From positions 12,259,741 through 12,323,740 of the forward strand of contig NC_030386.2 of NCBI RefSeq assembly GCF_001625215.2: a stretch of 64,000 nucleotides of DNA, given 5' to 3'. Positions 33,696 through 45,240 of the stretch are shown in pieces. Source of the stretch: Daucus carota subsp. sativus. Lineage: Eukaryota > Streptophyta > Magnoliopsida > Apiales > Apiaceae. The notes below the pieces were generated by a model that saw only the letters and a list, made by a program, of their open reading frames with translations, ran no database searches and was not told where the DNA came from. The translations under genes were made by a program, and so were the position numbers. Numbering within the stretch: position 1 is the stretch's first letter; the number at the start of each line of letters is the position of its first letter.

Positions 33696-36484
33696 TGTTT
33701 TGGTAAAGGTCACCCAAGTAAAAATTGATTAAAAGATTCTCTGAGCATATATAGATTGTTATGTGATTTAACAGTTAACTGGATATCGATTCAGTTGGAT
33801 CCAATCCAATTCGGATTGCTGATATTGATTACAGGGATATAGTTCTCAACATGTTAGCCGCTAGCATCGGTCTCATGACTCTGAGATCTGAATAATGTGC
33901 ACAATCTGTGCAAAAAACCAACAATACAGTACGTGCGTTGTGTGTGTGTGACAAAACAGTAGGCGTAAGGAGACAAAACAGAACGAAGGATATATGAACG
34001 GAAATCCGAGTCCAGTGCGTAACTGTCTCCTTAAAGCGTATCTCGCCCTCACCGTGTGTGATGAACTTCTATATGAACGGAAATCCGAGTCCAGTGCGTA
34101 ACTGTCTCCTTAAAGCGTATTTCGCCCTCACCGTGTGTGATGAACGATCGCCTCCCAGGATAAAACGATGCAGTAAGCACCTTCGACGAACAAGAACTAT
34201 CACCGACGCGGCTAGGGTTTTTAATGCGAGAGGCTGTGTTTTTTCGTATGAATTCTTCGGGCCCAGATTTTGCTGCATTCGTGTCCGCAGGTCGCACACG
34301 CGGAAAAGCCCGAGGCTTGCGAAGCCACGAAATTTCCCTCGAAATCCCACAATTTGCACCCCCCTGCGCGCACGTAGGTGGTGGAGCATAACACTAGTAA
34401 CACATTTGGACACTACCAAAGTGTTTTGCTATATAAAGCCTTTAAAGGCTCTTTATTGAATCTATGTGGGATTCAAGCTTTTTATTCCAATTTTTTTTTT
34501 TTTCCACTACCAAGGAAGCAACTTTGGATCATCATAACTCATCCATTCCTTAGTCGTTTTGAGTGAATAAACATGCATTGGAAAGCTCTCTCGGAGGAGA
34601 ACATAATCCAAGCATAACCCGCCACGAGCACGTAGCCGAGCCTCACTCAAATTGGTGCTCAAAATGACAAATTTCCAACATGTGCATAGGGAGAAGTTAG
34701 CAAAAAAATCATCCAAGCCTAGAAGGATCGCATATTGGTGCAGTCTCTGTGCTTCAACTTTCCTCAATCATTTTCAAGGGACATGTTTATGATGAGTACT
34801 ATTCCATATTTCATCCCCGCGTCAAGTCCTTTGAAACCACAAATTGGAGCATATCATTTTTGCAGAACCAGAAATTAAAGGAGAGGAAATAGACCCTCAT
34901 CGAGAGCACCAACACACCAATCTTTAAATTTATGTTCTGTACATTCATATTAAAACTCACAGAAGAAAAAGAATATCAGTGTAGAAGATAATCTCTTGTG
35001 ATTTCCTTTTCCAGGACCTCAATAGTTTCAAACAAGAAATCCAGAAACTCTTGTGCCCAAAAAATTTCTTTGTTTTCTCATATTTTTGTTGCAGTTTGGG
35101 CCTGAATCAAAGTTATTAGAAACTCTTGTGCCTTCATTTGGGCTCCAAATATATAGTATCTGAAAAGAATAAGATTATGTCCCTATAATTAGTATAAAAA
35201 TAAAATTTTGACATTCATATATAGTCACTATTGTCTCATAATTTCTTATATCTCCATAAAACATGTTTATAATTTTTCATTTCATTCTCTCCCCATTTCA
35301 TTCCATCCAAATGAACGCAACCTAAGAACTGCCACTGAAGCCAAGTGGCGAGGACATCTCACAAGTCGCAAAAAAGCCATAAAGATGATAAATAGTAACC
35401 GTTAACAAATATACCATGAGATAACAGACAAGTACCATGATTCAGGCTTAGGATAAATTTGCAATTGTGGTTGGAACTAAGATACCAGAGTCATTTTCTT
35501 CTCTGTGTATAAGTGTAGCCATTCGCCTAGACAAATGCATTGATTTCATGTCCACTTGTTTAATTTCCTGCAGGTCATCCAAATTCAATTATGTGAGGAG
35601 GTGATTACAATATCTTTTTTGTTTCTATTCCTCTTATGCATGTAACTGTATTTTTTATCTTTGTACTACAAATAACAGCGAGGTCTTCCTCAACCCATCC
35701 AATCAGAAATCAGTAGTGGAAAACTACAAGCAACAGCGAGTCCTTGCCTGCCATTGAAGCCGAGGGAGACAAAAATAAGCACCAAATTGCGTAACGCACT
35801 GCCAGCCAAGTCATGATCCAATACATAGAACTAGCACCTACTCGGCCAGGGTGTTAACAATTGAAGATCCTGGTGGAACTTATCTGATTTTAAATTTGAT
35901 TTTGTCAGGGTTAGCAGTATTAGTACCTAAACACTTAAACTCCTGTTAAGTGGTATTCAATTCAATATAAAGAGACATAATGCTCTGTAACAGAAGGTGC
36001 ATGACCCAGCAGCCACTGTCTGTTGGGATTCAGAACAAATTACGGTGGCTGGGGTCGAGTCGAATTAGCTATAATGTTGGGATTAAAATTTTGATTTATG
36101 TGGTATACATTCGACTGAATATAATGCACGGCAAGTGCAATTTGAAAAATAATTCTTGTAAAAGGAAATTGTGTGGGCAAGTCTTGTGCGTGGTTGGTGC
36201 CCAACATGCCTACCTAAGGCTTGACAACGCTTGATCGCAACAGCTCATTTTGTTTGAATTTGGATTCTAATCCTTCTCATATTTTGTCTTAAACAGTTGA
36301 GTAGCTTTTCTGTTTTGTCGCTGTACAATTAATTTCTTCATCTTCGTCTTAATTGGCCATGTAGATTTATGGTGTATGGTCATCATCATACTTATCGTTT
36401 GATCTCTGTCTGGGTATCCAGCATCTCCCTAACTCGAACCGGGACGTTTTGGTATAGTGATTAGCCGCTAAGGGTCCTAAAAAG
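33696..36484. other. Repeat-rich spacer with LTR-like sequence
   Basis: 33991-34069 and 34070-34148 are a 79-bp tandem duplication starting 'tatatgaacggaaatccgag' with about one difference. 34150-34460 is GC-rich for this window and ends with a TATA-like 'gctatataaagc' (34427); it may be an LTR or promoter remnant. Around 35285 a partial end of the 'ccattccat...caaa' MITE type is seen. No intact gene is recognised; the frame on the minus strand at 34069-34419 lacks family resemblance. Confidence 0.45.
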
Positions 36485-36496
36485 TGGTATCAGAGC
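36485..36496 (+). other. Primer-binding site of an LTR retrotransposon remnant
   Basis: 'tggtatcagagc' complements the 3' end of initiator tRNA-Met, as in many plant LTR retrotransposons. Sequence just upstream ('ccgctaagggtcctaaaaag') would be the end of the 5' LTR. No gag/pol frame or second LTR was found downstream to 36980. Confidence 0.6.
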
Positions 36497-36981
36497 AAGC
36501 CACGGGAATGAATAGTCGAGCAACTCAGGTCTCGCAGCAACGATGATCATAGAAGGTCCCGATCTAAGCAGTTTAAGTTTGCCGGGAAGAGAATAGTCAG
36601 AAGCTACAGGCTACAGAGGTATCCCTGTATAGATGAGTTTGCAACCATTAATCCCAGAATTTTCATAATTGCACTAGAGTTCCCCACTTCACCAACCGAA
36701 CAGATCGATATCGCACATACTATAATTCATGCTAATAATACGAAAAGCAAGATAATATTTAAAATAGGTACAAATAATGGCCTAGTATCCAGAACCAGAC
36801 ATCAAGATTTTGTCCTTGTGGGAACCGGAAAATTAAGTTTGCACGCTTCGATTCGACTAGAGTACACTACTAATGATTCGTAAAATCTAGCTAGTGGTAC
36901 TTGACTAGTGAAATATTATCAAATTTTACATGTTCACAACTGTTAAGCGAGTGTTAACTCAAGTTCCATGTTATAAAAATA

Positions 36982-38262
36982 AGAGTTAATTATATTTTGT
37001 AACCTCTAGATTTGCTCCAAACGTAGTTTAGTATCTGAACTTTAAAACGTGACAATATGTACCCTACACTTAACATTTTCGTGCAAGTTGTAACCCTTAG
37101 TCACTATTCCGTCTAAATCTGCCGTAAACTTTAACTGTTTGAGAGTTAACAGTGTGTATATTAGTGTCTAACAGCTGCTTTACGCCTGTGACCTCTCAAA
37201 AATTATGTATTATATTTTAAAATTATTTCTGAACACACACAACGAGGTAAAAAAATTTATTTTTTTAAAAAAAATATGTATCTAGATTTAAAATCTAAAA
37301 GTTTATTTTTTTTACATAAACGATGTAACTTATTTTAAAATTTTAAAATAAATACATATTTTAAAAATTATTTCCTTTTTTGTTTACATCGTTGTGTGTG
37401 TTCAGAAATAATTTCAAAATATAATACATAAACATTGAGGGGTCACAGGGGGTAAAGGAGCTGTTAAAAACTAATATACACACTGTTACCTCTCAAACAG
37501 TTAAAGCTAACGGCAGATTTGGACGGAATAGTGATTAGGGGTAGGTTTAAAAATGGGGTGGGGAAAATGGGGAACCCGCCCTAACCCGCCCCGAATGGGG
37601 CAGATCCGCCCCGCTAATATGGGGAATGGGGCAGTAACGGGGAATGATTTTCTGCCCCGCCAAAATATGGGGCAAGTATGGTATTTGTTGAATCCCCGTG
37701 GGGATTCCCCGCCCCGCCCCGCATATATTTAATATAAATAAATAATTATATTTAATATAATATTTTTATTATATTTAATATAATATATTTATTATATTTA
37801 ATATTATTATTTTTAATACACAAAACTATAATTTTACAATGTATAACATGTCTCTTTGATTTCTATTATAATTAGTTTTTTGCTTTTAATATACATGTCT
37901 CGTATATTTTTATTAAATTCTGAAGAAAAAATTACTTAATTTTAAAGTAATTATTTAAAGTGTAATATTATAAAAGCGAGGCGGGGCGGGGCGAAATTAT
38001 ATTAAGTCCCCGATGGGGCGGGGATGGGGATTAAAAATAAATCCCCGCGGGGAATGGGGCGGGGATGGGGCAGGAAAAAATTATGTGGGGCGGGGCTGGG
38101 AAATGAAGTCCCCGTCCCGAACCCGCCCCATTTTTAACCCTAATTAGGGGTTACAACTTGCACGGGAATGTTAAGTGTAGGGTGCATATTGCCACGTTTT
38201 AAAGTTCAGGTACTAAACTGCGGTTGGAGCAAATCTAGGGGTTACAAAATGTAACTAACTCT
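36982..38262. mobile_element. Long inverted-repeat (fold-back) element, interrupted by a hAT-like element
   Basis: Both ends read 'agagtta(a/g)tta', then 'attttgtaacc(t/c)ctagatt' and 'tgctcca' when inverted; flanks share 'aaaaata' directly before 36982 and after 38262. The left arm (36982 to about 37250) pairs with a right arm split in two (about 37385-37541 and 38151-38262) by the insertion at 37542-38142. The arms are about 270 bp with moderate divergence. The interior is AT-rich and non-coding. A MULE-type or similar non-autonomous element is likely. Confidence 0.85.
37542..38142. mobile_element. hAT-type non-autonomous element nested in the fold-back element
   Basis: Ends are 'TAGGTTTAAAAATGGGG' and, inverted, 'TAGGGTTAAAAATGGGG'. 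They are flanked by an exact 8-bp duplication ATTAGGGG (37534-37541 and 38143-38150), the hAT hallmark. The 601-bp body has GC-rich subterminal blocks of 'ggggcgggg' and 'ccccgcc' type (37560-37720 and 37975-38130) around an AT-rich core. No transposase is present. Confidence 0.9.
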
Positions 38263-38760
38263 AAAAATAAAGAAGATTTATTTAAAATAAAAGCCGTCAA
38301 AAGAATTCCATTAGTTTGAGATTTTTCGGAGAAGAGTCAAGAACAAATCTGTGTGTGCTCGAACACAATCCACAGCAATATCTTAACGGTCCTTACTGGG
38401 GATGATTAGGAAACAAAATTTCAAATTAGAAAAAGAAAAGTAAAAGATTATGAAGTTATAATGATGATGGTAATAGATGCATCTTTTTCCAGCCAAGTCA
38501 GTAAAGACAACCCAGCAAAAATCTAAGATAGTAGATTTTGTGCCCAAAGCTTTTGGAGACCACTAATCTTTAATCTACTGTTCCTTGGTTGAATTTCACT
38601 TCCATTTAGCCTTTATTATGCACCACTTAAATTATTGATATGGACATCTCTATTCACTTATCAAAAATTTGATATCGCACCGATGTTTTCGTTTAAACTC
38701 AAACTCTCAAAATTATAATTTGTTTTTTAACTCAAATTCTAATCTTAACCTATACTGTAA

Positions 38761-39031
38761 TGTTGTGTTTGGTTGGAGAGAATGGAATGGAACGGAATGA
38801 AATGAGTAAAAATACTTGAAACTAATAGAAATATGAAGAAAGTTTGAAATTTTTTTGAGGAAGTGCAAAATTGCTATGATGAGATTTGAGAAAAATTAAG
38901 AATAAGAGAGAATGGAGCATTCCATCTGAATGGAATGGAGGAAAGAATGAAATTTCTTAAAAATTGTCCATAAGATAGTTCATTTTTCATTCCATTCTTT
39001 CCAGAATCATTCACCCCAACCAAACAAAACA
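38761..39031 (-). mobile_element. PIF/Harbinger (Tourist-like) MITE, copy 2
   Basis: Same family as 18877-19185 but in the opposite orientation and 271 bp long. Ends are TGTTGTGTTTGGTTGG and, inverted, TGTTTTGTTTGGTTGGGG, with target duplication TAA at 38758-38760 and 39032-39034. It lies about 120 bp past the stop codon of the BIG GRAIN 1-like gene. Confidence 0.9.
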
Positions 39032-39149
39032 TAAGATTTAGAACGACACAAAATTGACACATTCACGGAAAAAAGAGTAATCTTATTTCATTGATCTTCA
39101 TGCAATGGAAACTCTACATGATCAAACACCAATCTTAAAATCTTAACAA

Positions 39150-40169
39150 TCACACAGTCAAGCCCTGAGCTATAGCTCGGTTTGCATCAAGCGATGTCGT
39201 TTCATACACAGGCAATTCCTCGCAATACCTTTGGCTTACAGAATCAAGGTTATCAAGCTCAAACAGGTCAGAACTCGTACAACTCTCACAATCATCGTCA
39301 TCGTCATTGTTATTCATCATCCGACGTTCTTCCAGTCTCTTCTCATAGTTGTCCAACACTTCCCTAGCACGCCGATTCCTTTCCATGATTTCTTCGCCAC
39401 ATACTGAGTTCCTGGCAGGAATAGTATCTTTACTCGGCCTAATTCCATTGTCCATCACACTGATTACTGGATAAAACCTGACAGACCTTTTGGCACCGTC
39501 ACTTAATTTCCCTCGTGAAGATGGGGCCTTGCTTAAACATGACCTGGAACTGGAAGACGCTGACGCAGCATTCGCGGATGTACATTTTGTGTCGTTGATT
39601 TTCACTTTCTTACTGTTTCCTGTTGTGGTAAACAGAGAATTGAGAAAATTAGCAAGTCTGCTGCCTGGTGAAATTGGCTGAGTCGGTTTCGACTTCTTCA
39701 GATCGCCGTACATCTTCAATGCTCTGGACTTGGCCTTGACAAAACCTCCGCATTCGTTCTTTGGCTTCCTCTCCTGGTGTTGTTGACAGGAAAAACTTGT
39801 TTTTACTGCTAGTTTCGGTTTATATGACTTAGAAGTTTCTGACTCGGATGACGTCCAGAACGAAGAATCTGAAGAGGTGGAGCAGGAGTTGAGGCTAAAG
39901 GATTGCGGAAAATAATTTGAGCTCAGATCACCGTAGTATTCAGCACTGGCTGATTTTCTTCTGCCAGCTGTTTTTTCCAAGAGCATCATGTCCGCGTTTT
40001 GCTCCATCTTTTTCTTCCCAAGCTTCTGATGTCGTTCTTCTTCTGCTGCTGTTGCTGCTCCTGTTGGTGGTTGATTATCGATAGAATGATAAATGTGGTC
40101 GAGGAGGGACGAGGAAAATGAAGGGTTCTTGCGCCTCATAACTGGTTTGCAACGACTCCGGTTATCCAT
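39150..40169 (-). CDS. BGL: BIG GRAIN 1-like protein
   Basis: Plant BIG GRAIN 1 proteins are membrane-associated or cytosolic positive regulators of auxin response and transport that affect organ and seed size; their biochemistry is not settled. This single-exon frame gives 339 aa, within family range. Conserved blocks: 'SFSSSLLDHIYHSID' (about 17-31), 'PISPGSRLANFLNSLF' (165-180), 'KLSDGAKRSVRFYPV' (221-235), a charged helix 'EEIMERNRRAREVLDNYEKR' (259-278), an acidic stretch (about 289-294) and the C-terminal 'LPVYETTSLDANRAIAQGL'. Ser-rich low-complexity regions lie at 80-120 and 198-220. The ATG at 40169 starts the conserved N-terminal block and follows a pyrimidine-rich leader. No frameshift. 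BG1-like subtype (A-E) is not assigned. Confidence 0.88.
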   Translation of the reverse strand: MDNRSRCKPVMRRKNPSFSSSLLDHIYHSIDNQPPTGAATAAEEERHQKLGKKKMEQNADMMLLEKTAGRRKSASAEYYGDLSSNYFPQSFSLNSCSTSSDSSFWTSSESETSKSYKPKLAVKTSFSCQQHQERKPKNECGGFVKAKSRALKMYGDLKKSKPTQPISPGSRLANFLNSLFTTTGNSKKVKINDTKCTSANAASASSSSRSCLSKAPSSRGKLSDGAKRSVRFYPVISVMDNGIRPSKDTIPARNSVCGEEIMERNRRAREVLDNYEKRLEERRMMNNNDDDDDCESCTSSDLFELDNLDSVSQRYCEELPVYETTSLDANRAIAQGLTV

Positions 40170-43148
40170 TGCAAGTTTTTCTTTGAAAAATGGATTCAGC
40201 TAGGAGAGGGAAAAAATAGAAAAACCTGCCTGTAGATTTGGAGAAGAGCAGGCATGCAATTATATATATTTCCTCTCTATCATTTAATTCTATACATTCA
40301 CAATTTGCACCCACTTTAAAGCTTATATAATCCTTTTTTTTTTTTGAAAGCTAATGCTTATATAATCTTAAAAGTAAATTATAAAACTATATTTTAGATG
40401 AGCATTAAAATGCGTGTCGTGTTTCTGCGTATACAACTCAGAAGACTGAGGGGGTGTATATATATATATATATACTTGAACTCAACCTTAGACTTCTTTT
40501 ATATAAATGACATACAAGTTGTATCTGCAATTTGTAACCGGTTATATTTGTCCAAAACAAGTCTCTCCCAGGCTGTTAGAAGTGTCCGGCTCCAGACATA
40601 TATATACTACAGTATACTATCAACGGTTTTTTACTAATCCGACATACTATCAACAATTTTTTACAACTTTTTTTTACAATTGAAAGTTGCAACTTAGATT
40701 TTTGATGAAAGTACAGGAGATACAATGAAAAAATCAGTCGGTGTTTTTACGGTCCGACAATTTTTTTCCGCAGTGCTAATAATTGATGGTTAGCAAAATC
40801 ACCTATAAAAATGCATTCGTATTTGCAAGCACTCGAGTGCACAAACAAATATATGTAAGATTGGGAAGTTTTAAGAAAATGTTGAGAGAAAAAAGTTGAA
40901 AAGAAACATATCCATGTGATGAGCAGCAGCTTAAAAGGCAAGATAGGTTTCCTTGACAATGATTGTCCCCGTGCTTAGCAAACTTGAAATATATTTACAC
41001 ATCCAACAGAGATTAAGATTAGAATAAGATCCACTAAAACTAACCAACCGTGTGGAAATAGGAAAAGGTAATTATATAGATGATTCTTTTCAAGTAACAA
41101 GCTCACACTGTTGGAAGTTGACAGTGGAAAATCAGACTCCTATGACTTCAACATTCTGGGTTCCACATTCGGGATCATAATAATTACTACAGTTGAGAAT
41201 CTTTCTTTCCGAAAAATTATGTCTCGTATCAACAAATAATAAACTGTATCTAGTATGGAACACGGACAGTTAATTACTTCTCCTCTACAGATATCATTAC
41301 TAAGAATCTTTCTGAATAATTATGTCTCGGATAGTTGATTATTCTCCTCTACGGATATCATTACTAAGAATCTAAGGATAGTAGAATAGAGATGGAACTT
41401 GGAAGAGAATGGGAATTTGTATAAGTTCTGCACACAAGATGAATAGAAGATAAGATGTATACAGACCTTACGTTGCTCTTATTCACGAGAGAAATAGTGG
41501 TATATGTACCAGTGAAACCGTGAAAGTGTCCAGGGATCAAAATGTACAGATTACTCCTATGCCTACTAAATAACAAGTTCTCTAACAAAAATTAATGATG
41601 CCAAAAGAAAAAAAAAAACACATAAAAGCCACCCCTAATTACTAATGTGTGGACCTGATATAAGTCAAAAAAACCAAGGAATGGCAGTACATTAGTCATC
41701 GTAAGCCATAATTACAAAACGTAATGAGCATGATTTATCATAAGCAAGGCAAGTACAAAAGATAGCTACAAAGCCTAGAGCATATATAACAATGCTATGC
41801 GGAGTGCAGTAGTCATCATAAGAACATGGGAACCCAATATCGTAAATGCGTTTGGTTTGAAATGCCCTACTCATCAATACATACGACCTATACTACCTGC
41901 TAACAAGATTAAAAACAGGTGGTCCTTGTGTGCAGTGAACTTCATGGGGTGCACTTTCCACAAACTAAAATAAGGTAAAAGTAATAAATCCAAACTCAAC
42001 TAGACACAGATTTGTTATTGCATGTTCAATACTTGTAAATGCATAGAACTTGTAATAAAGATTATTGGTATTAGAAGCTAACCCTATTGAACAATCAGCC
42101 CGCATGCTGATAGCTTTGGACTCACTCCATAAGCAATTATATAATACGAAAAATTTAAGTTTACCATATAAAGGTTGGAACAAGTTGTCTTAAAGTATCA
42201 GTCTCCCTTCATTATAATACAGACTCCTCCCTGCAAGCCTACAGATAAGTGGTCCTGATCAGTATTATTAACAGGATATCAACTGCCCAGTACAATTAGA
42301 CAAGGGATAAAACTAAGCATTAATTAAACCTAGCAGTCCGGAAGGTTAAATACGAAAAATAATTAGTGTTACTACTGTTAAACCTGCACAAGGGGTGGGG
42401 ATGCGAGTGTATACTCAACACTAAATCTGTCTAAGAACTAATAATTGTCAAAAGAGGCACACAACCATGGCTTATAGATGGTCAATACATAAAGTAACTA
42501 AAAGAAATATATATAACTGATAGCTGGAAAATGTAGAAACATATAAGTTCACAACTGGCAAAAGAAAGGTCAATATGTCATCAAAAGTGTTATTTTTCCA
42601 ATAATTCAGAAACTGGGATTACAAAGTATGATTCATTTATCTCAAAACATAAGTCATACTACACTACAGAATTCCTGCACAGACACTTTGGTTCACACAA
42701 AAAAAATAATGCATTGTTATGTAAATGCTAGAACTACATGTCCCAATTTGGGCTGACTGATATATTTTGAGATTATTTATCAGAAAAAACAGACTGCTGA
42801 AAAAATGAGGGCAGACTTATAAACCAAGAGCCTGCCCTGACCTGATAAACCTCCAAAACAATTAAACCATTTGGAGATATATTTTCAGTCGGGCTATAAA
42901 AACATAGGGCCGAACTTATAAACGAAAGCCTGCTCTAATCCTAATAAACTTGCATACAACCATATAAAGGTTGACATACCGTCCCCTGAATCACAGATAT
43001 AAACCAGCAAGGACTGAACACAACTCAATGTATTGATTTGTAGATTAAGTTTTGTTTTGAGGAGAAAAGGGGCAAAGAGAGGAGAGGACTTCCACAGATA
43101 ATCAGCTCCAATCCCTTTTAATAAAATTCTCAAGGATTAGAAAGGCCT
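40170..43148. other. Spacer between BGL promoter side and GIP1-like 3' end
   Basis: Immediately right of 40169 lies the BGL promoter/leader (minus strand). A (TA)n run is at 40456-40473. Around 41265-41380 the phrase 'ctcctctac(a/g)gatatcattactaagaa' occurs twice, a roughly 70-bp tandem duplication. From about 42769 the sequence is shared with 61067 onward (segmental duplication) and is probably 3' UTR/downstream sequence of the GIP1-like gene. No other gene is recognised. Confidence 0.55.
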
Positions 43149-45240
43149 TCAGAAGTTCCCTGTCCAATTCATGTGGCCCAGCTGAGGTTGCTGAAAGGCA
43201 TTAACTTGGGCTGCTGGCCCGCCTGCAGCCAATCCAACTCCAACATTACCGCCCACAGCAGGATGATGCTGACTGGGGATTCCAGCAGGTTGTGGAGTAT
43301 GGTACATGCCTGGAAATTGAATGTGAGAAGATTGTGCTGCTGCATTAAACGAGGCGTGACTGGTATGGGATGGCAAGTATGCAGCATGAGGTGTTTGTCC
43401 AGTCATATTGTAGTATGAACCTGATTGCATAGTAGGTAGGTCCCTCGGATTCATCCATATCTCAGAGGTCTCAGCCTGTTGAAAATCAAGTAATCAGGCA
43501 CAACAAACAATACACTATTCATACACTTTTTCGGGAACAAATAATTCATTAATATAACAGAGCTTGACCCTATTGCAGAAACATAGATTAAACAAGCACC
43601 AATATCACAATACGAGTCTATTTATCAAGTTCCTTTTGCTGTATTATGAACAGAAGCAGAAAGAAAAAATAACGTAAAGAAAAACGCTCACCTGTGGATT
43701 TGGAACATAAAGATTCACATCTTTGTACTTCAGCCTAGACGAGTCTTCAAGTCCTGTCGCACTAACAGTAGGAGCATTGATAGGATAACCATTTGGATTA
43801 GTGAAGTTGCCAAACCCAGTTGGACTGCCGGTGGGGACTGGTTTGAACTGCTGGATTCCATACTTGACCCCACTTCCAGGCAGATGGGAGCTACCTCCGG
43901 GCATCAGCAAGTAACTGTTGCCGCTTGATGGATGAGGATAGGAAGGGTTACTAGTATAGCCTGCTGGCACAGCCATTGGTGGAACATAAACTGGAGAGAG
44001 GAATTGACGATATGGCATCATATTAGCATAATGAGAAAGATGAACTTGCGGGTACATCTGCGCCAACTGCGGCTGTTGCACCATGGCTACCGTAGATGAT
44101 GGGATGTTATTTACTGTATGTGAGCTTATAGCCTGCAACCATACAGAAAGGAAGCAGCAATCAAGAGCTAGATTTGTCATGCCCACATGTGGGAGAGATA
44201 TAAACAAGATGATATTTTGCAAGTAAAAGTAAACTAAGTGTTACCTCCTGAGGAAACTGCAGACTTTGCACCCTTGCAGTTTCATCGACTGATGATCGAA
44301 AATACGGAATGTCATACATACTCTGGGGATCATATGACTGTATACAGACAACCACAAAACAGGATGTCAGATTGAGATTGGAAAACAAAGGCAGATTTAC
44401 AAAAAATGTACATATATTTGAACATAGCCTGCGGAGATGCAAAAGCTACTTGACCCTACACACAATTAACAAAAACATATTTATTGGAATTAAGTTAACC
44501 AGAACAACATGCATGGATATAAGAACTGTATATCACTACCAGAGATTTATGACCAGCGAGGACCAATACCAGCACTGAGATCATTTTTTTTTTTGGCAAG
44601 TTGCAGTTATTCCCAGTTTTCCTGTTTATCAGACAGTTATTTCCCATGTTCCCCTTTTATAGCTGTCTTAGTTTTCAACTTTTTGTTTAGCCAGTATGAT
44701 TAAGGCCTCAGTTGATTTATCTTTGAAACTCCTGTCCTTCACATCTATTCAGCAAATGAGATAGCTCAGGGTAGCCATTTTACTTTAAAAAAACAACCTA
44801 GTTTTTTAGTTTCTTGTACTTAGTTTATTTGAATTCTCCTACCATATGTTTTGTCCGGCATCAATAAGTTAATACCAATATAGCAACATTGTTCACATTT
44901 TATTAGGTAACATGATTAATTAGTTAATAGAACATTATATTACATTTTTCGTGAAACATAGTTCAACTTAGAAACAAGGACAAACATCATAAACCAAAGT
45001 GCAAACCCAATGGAATAGCATAAAATATTTAACAAACTCATTTATGGCACTCACAGAAAATATTGGTAACTGGGAAGGATCCTGGTGTGGTTGTGACTGA
45101 GATGGAGTGTGAGACTGACTGTTATTACGCACCAATTCAACCTCTGCCCCCTTGTCTATATCCTGAGGACCTGATGATTCTATCCTACTGGTCAATTGCT
45201 GTTCAGATACTGCTGCAGACGCAGGGGAACTGCTACCAGA
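42769..45240. repeat. Segmental duplication, copy A (partner 61067-64000)
   Basis: From 'gagattatttatcagaaaaa' the sequence is collinear with 61067 onward through GIP1-like exons 10, 9, 8 and part of 7. Offset is 18,300 bp at the stop codon. Identity by eye is high in exons and introns. Copy A lacks two insertions found in copy B (61846-62069 and 63492-63684). The right boundary is beyond the part of copy B visible here. Confidence 0.95.

Noticed and set aside
34058..34459. 133-residue plus and 116-residue minus frames in the GC-rich island
   Set aside because: Both are long mainly because the region is GC-rich; no recognisable domain, and they overlap each other.
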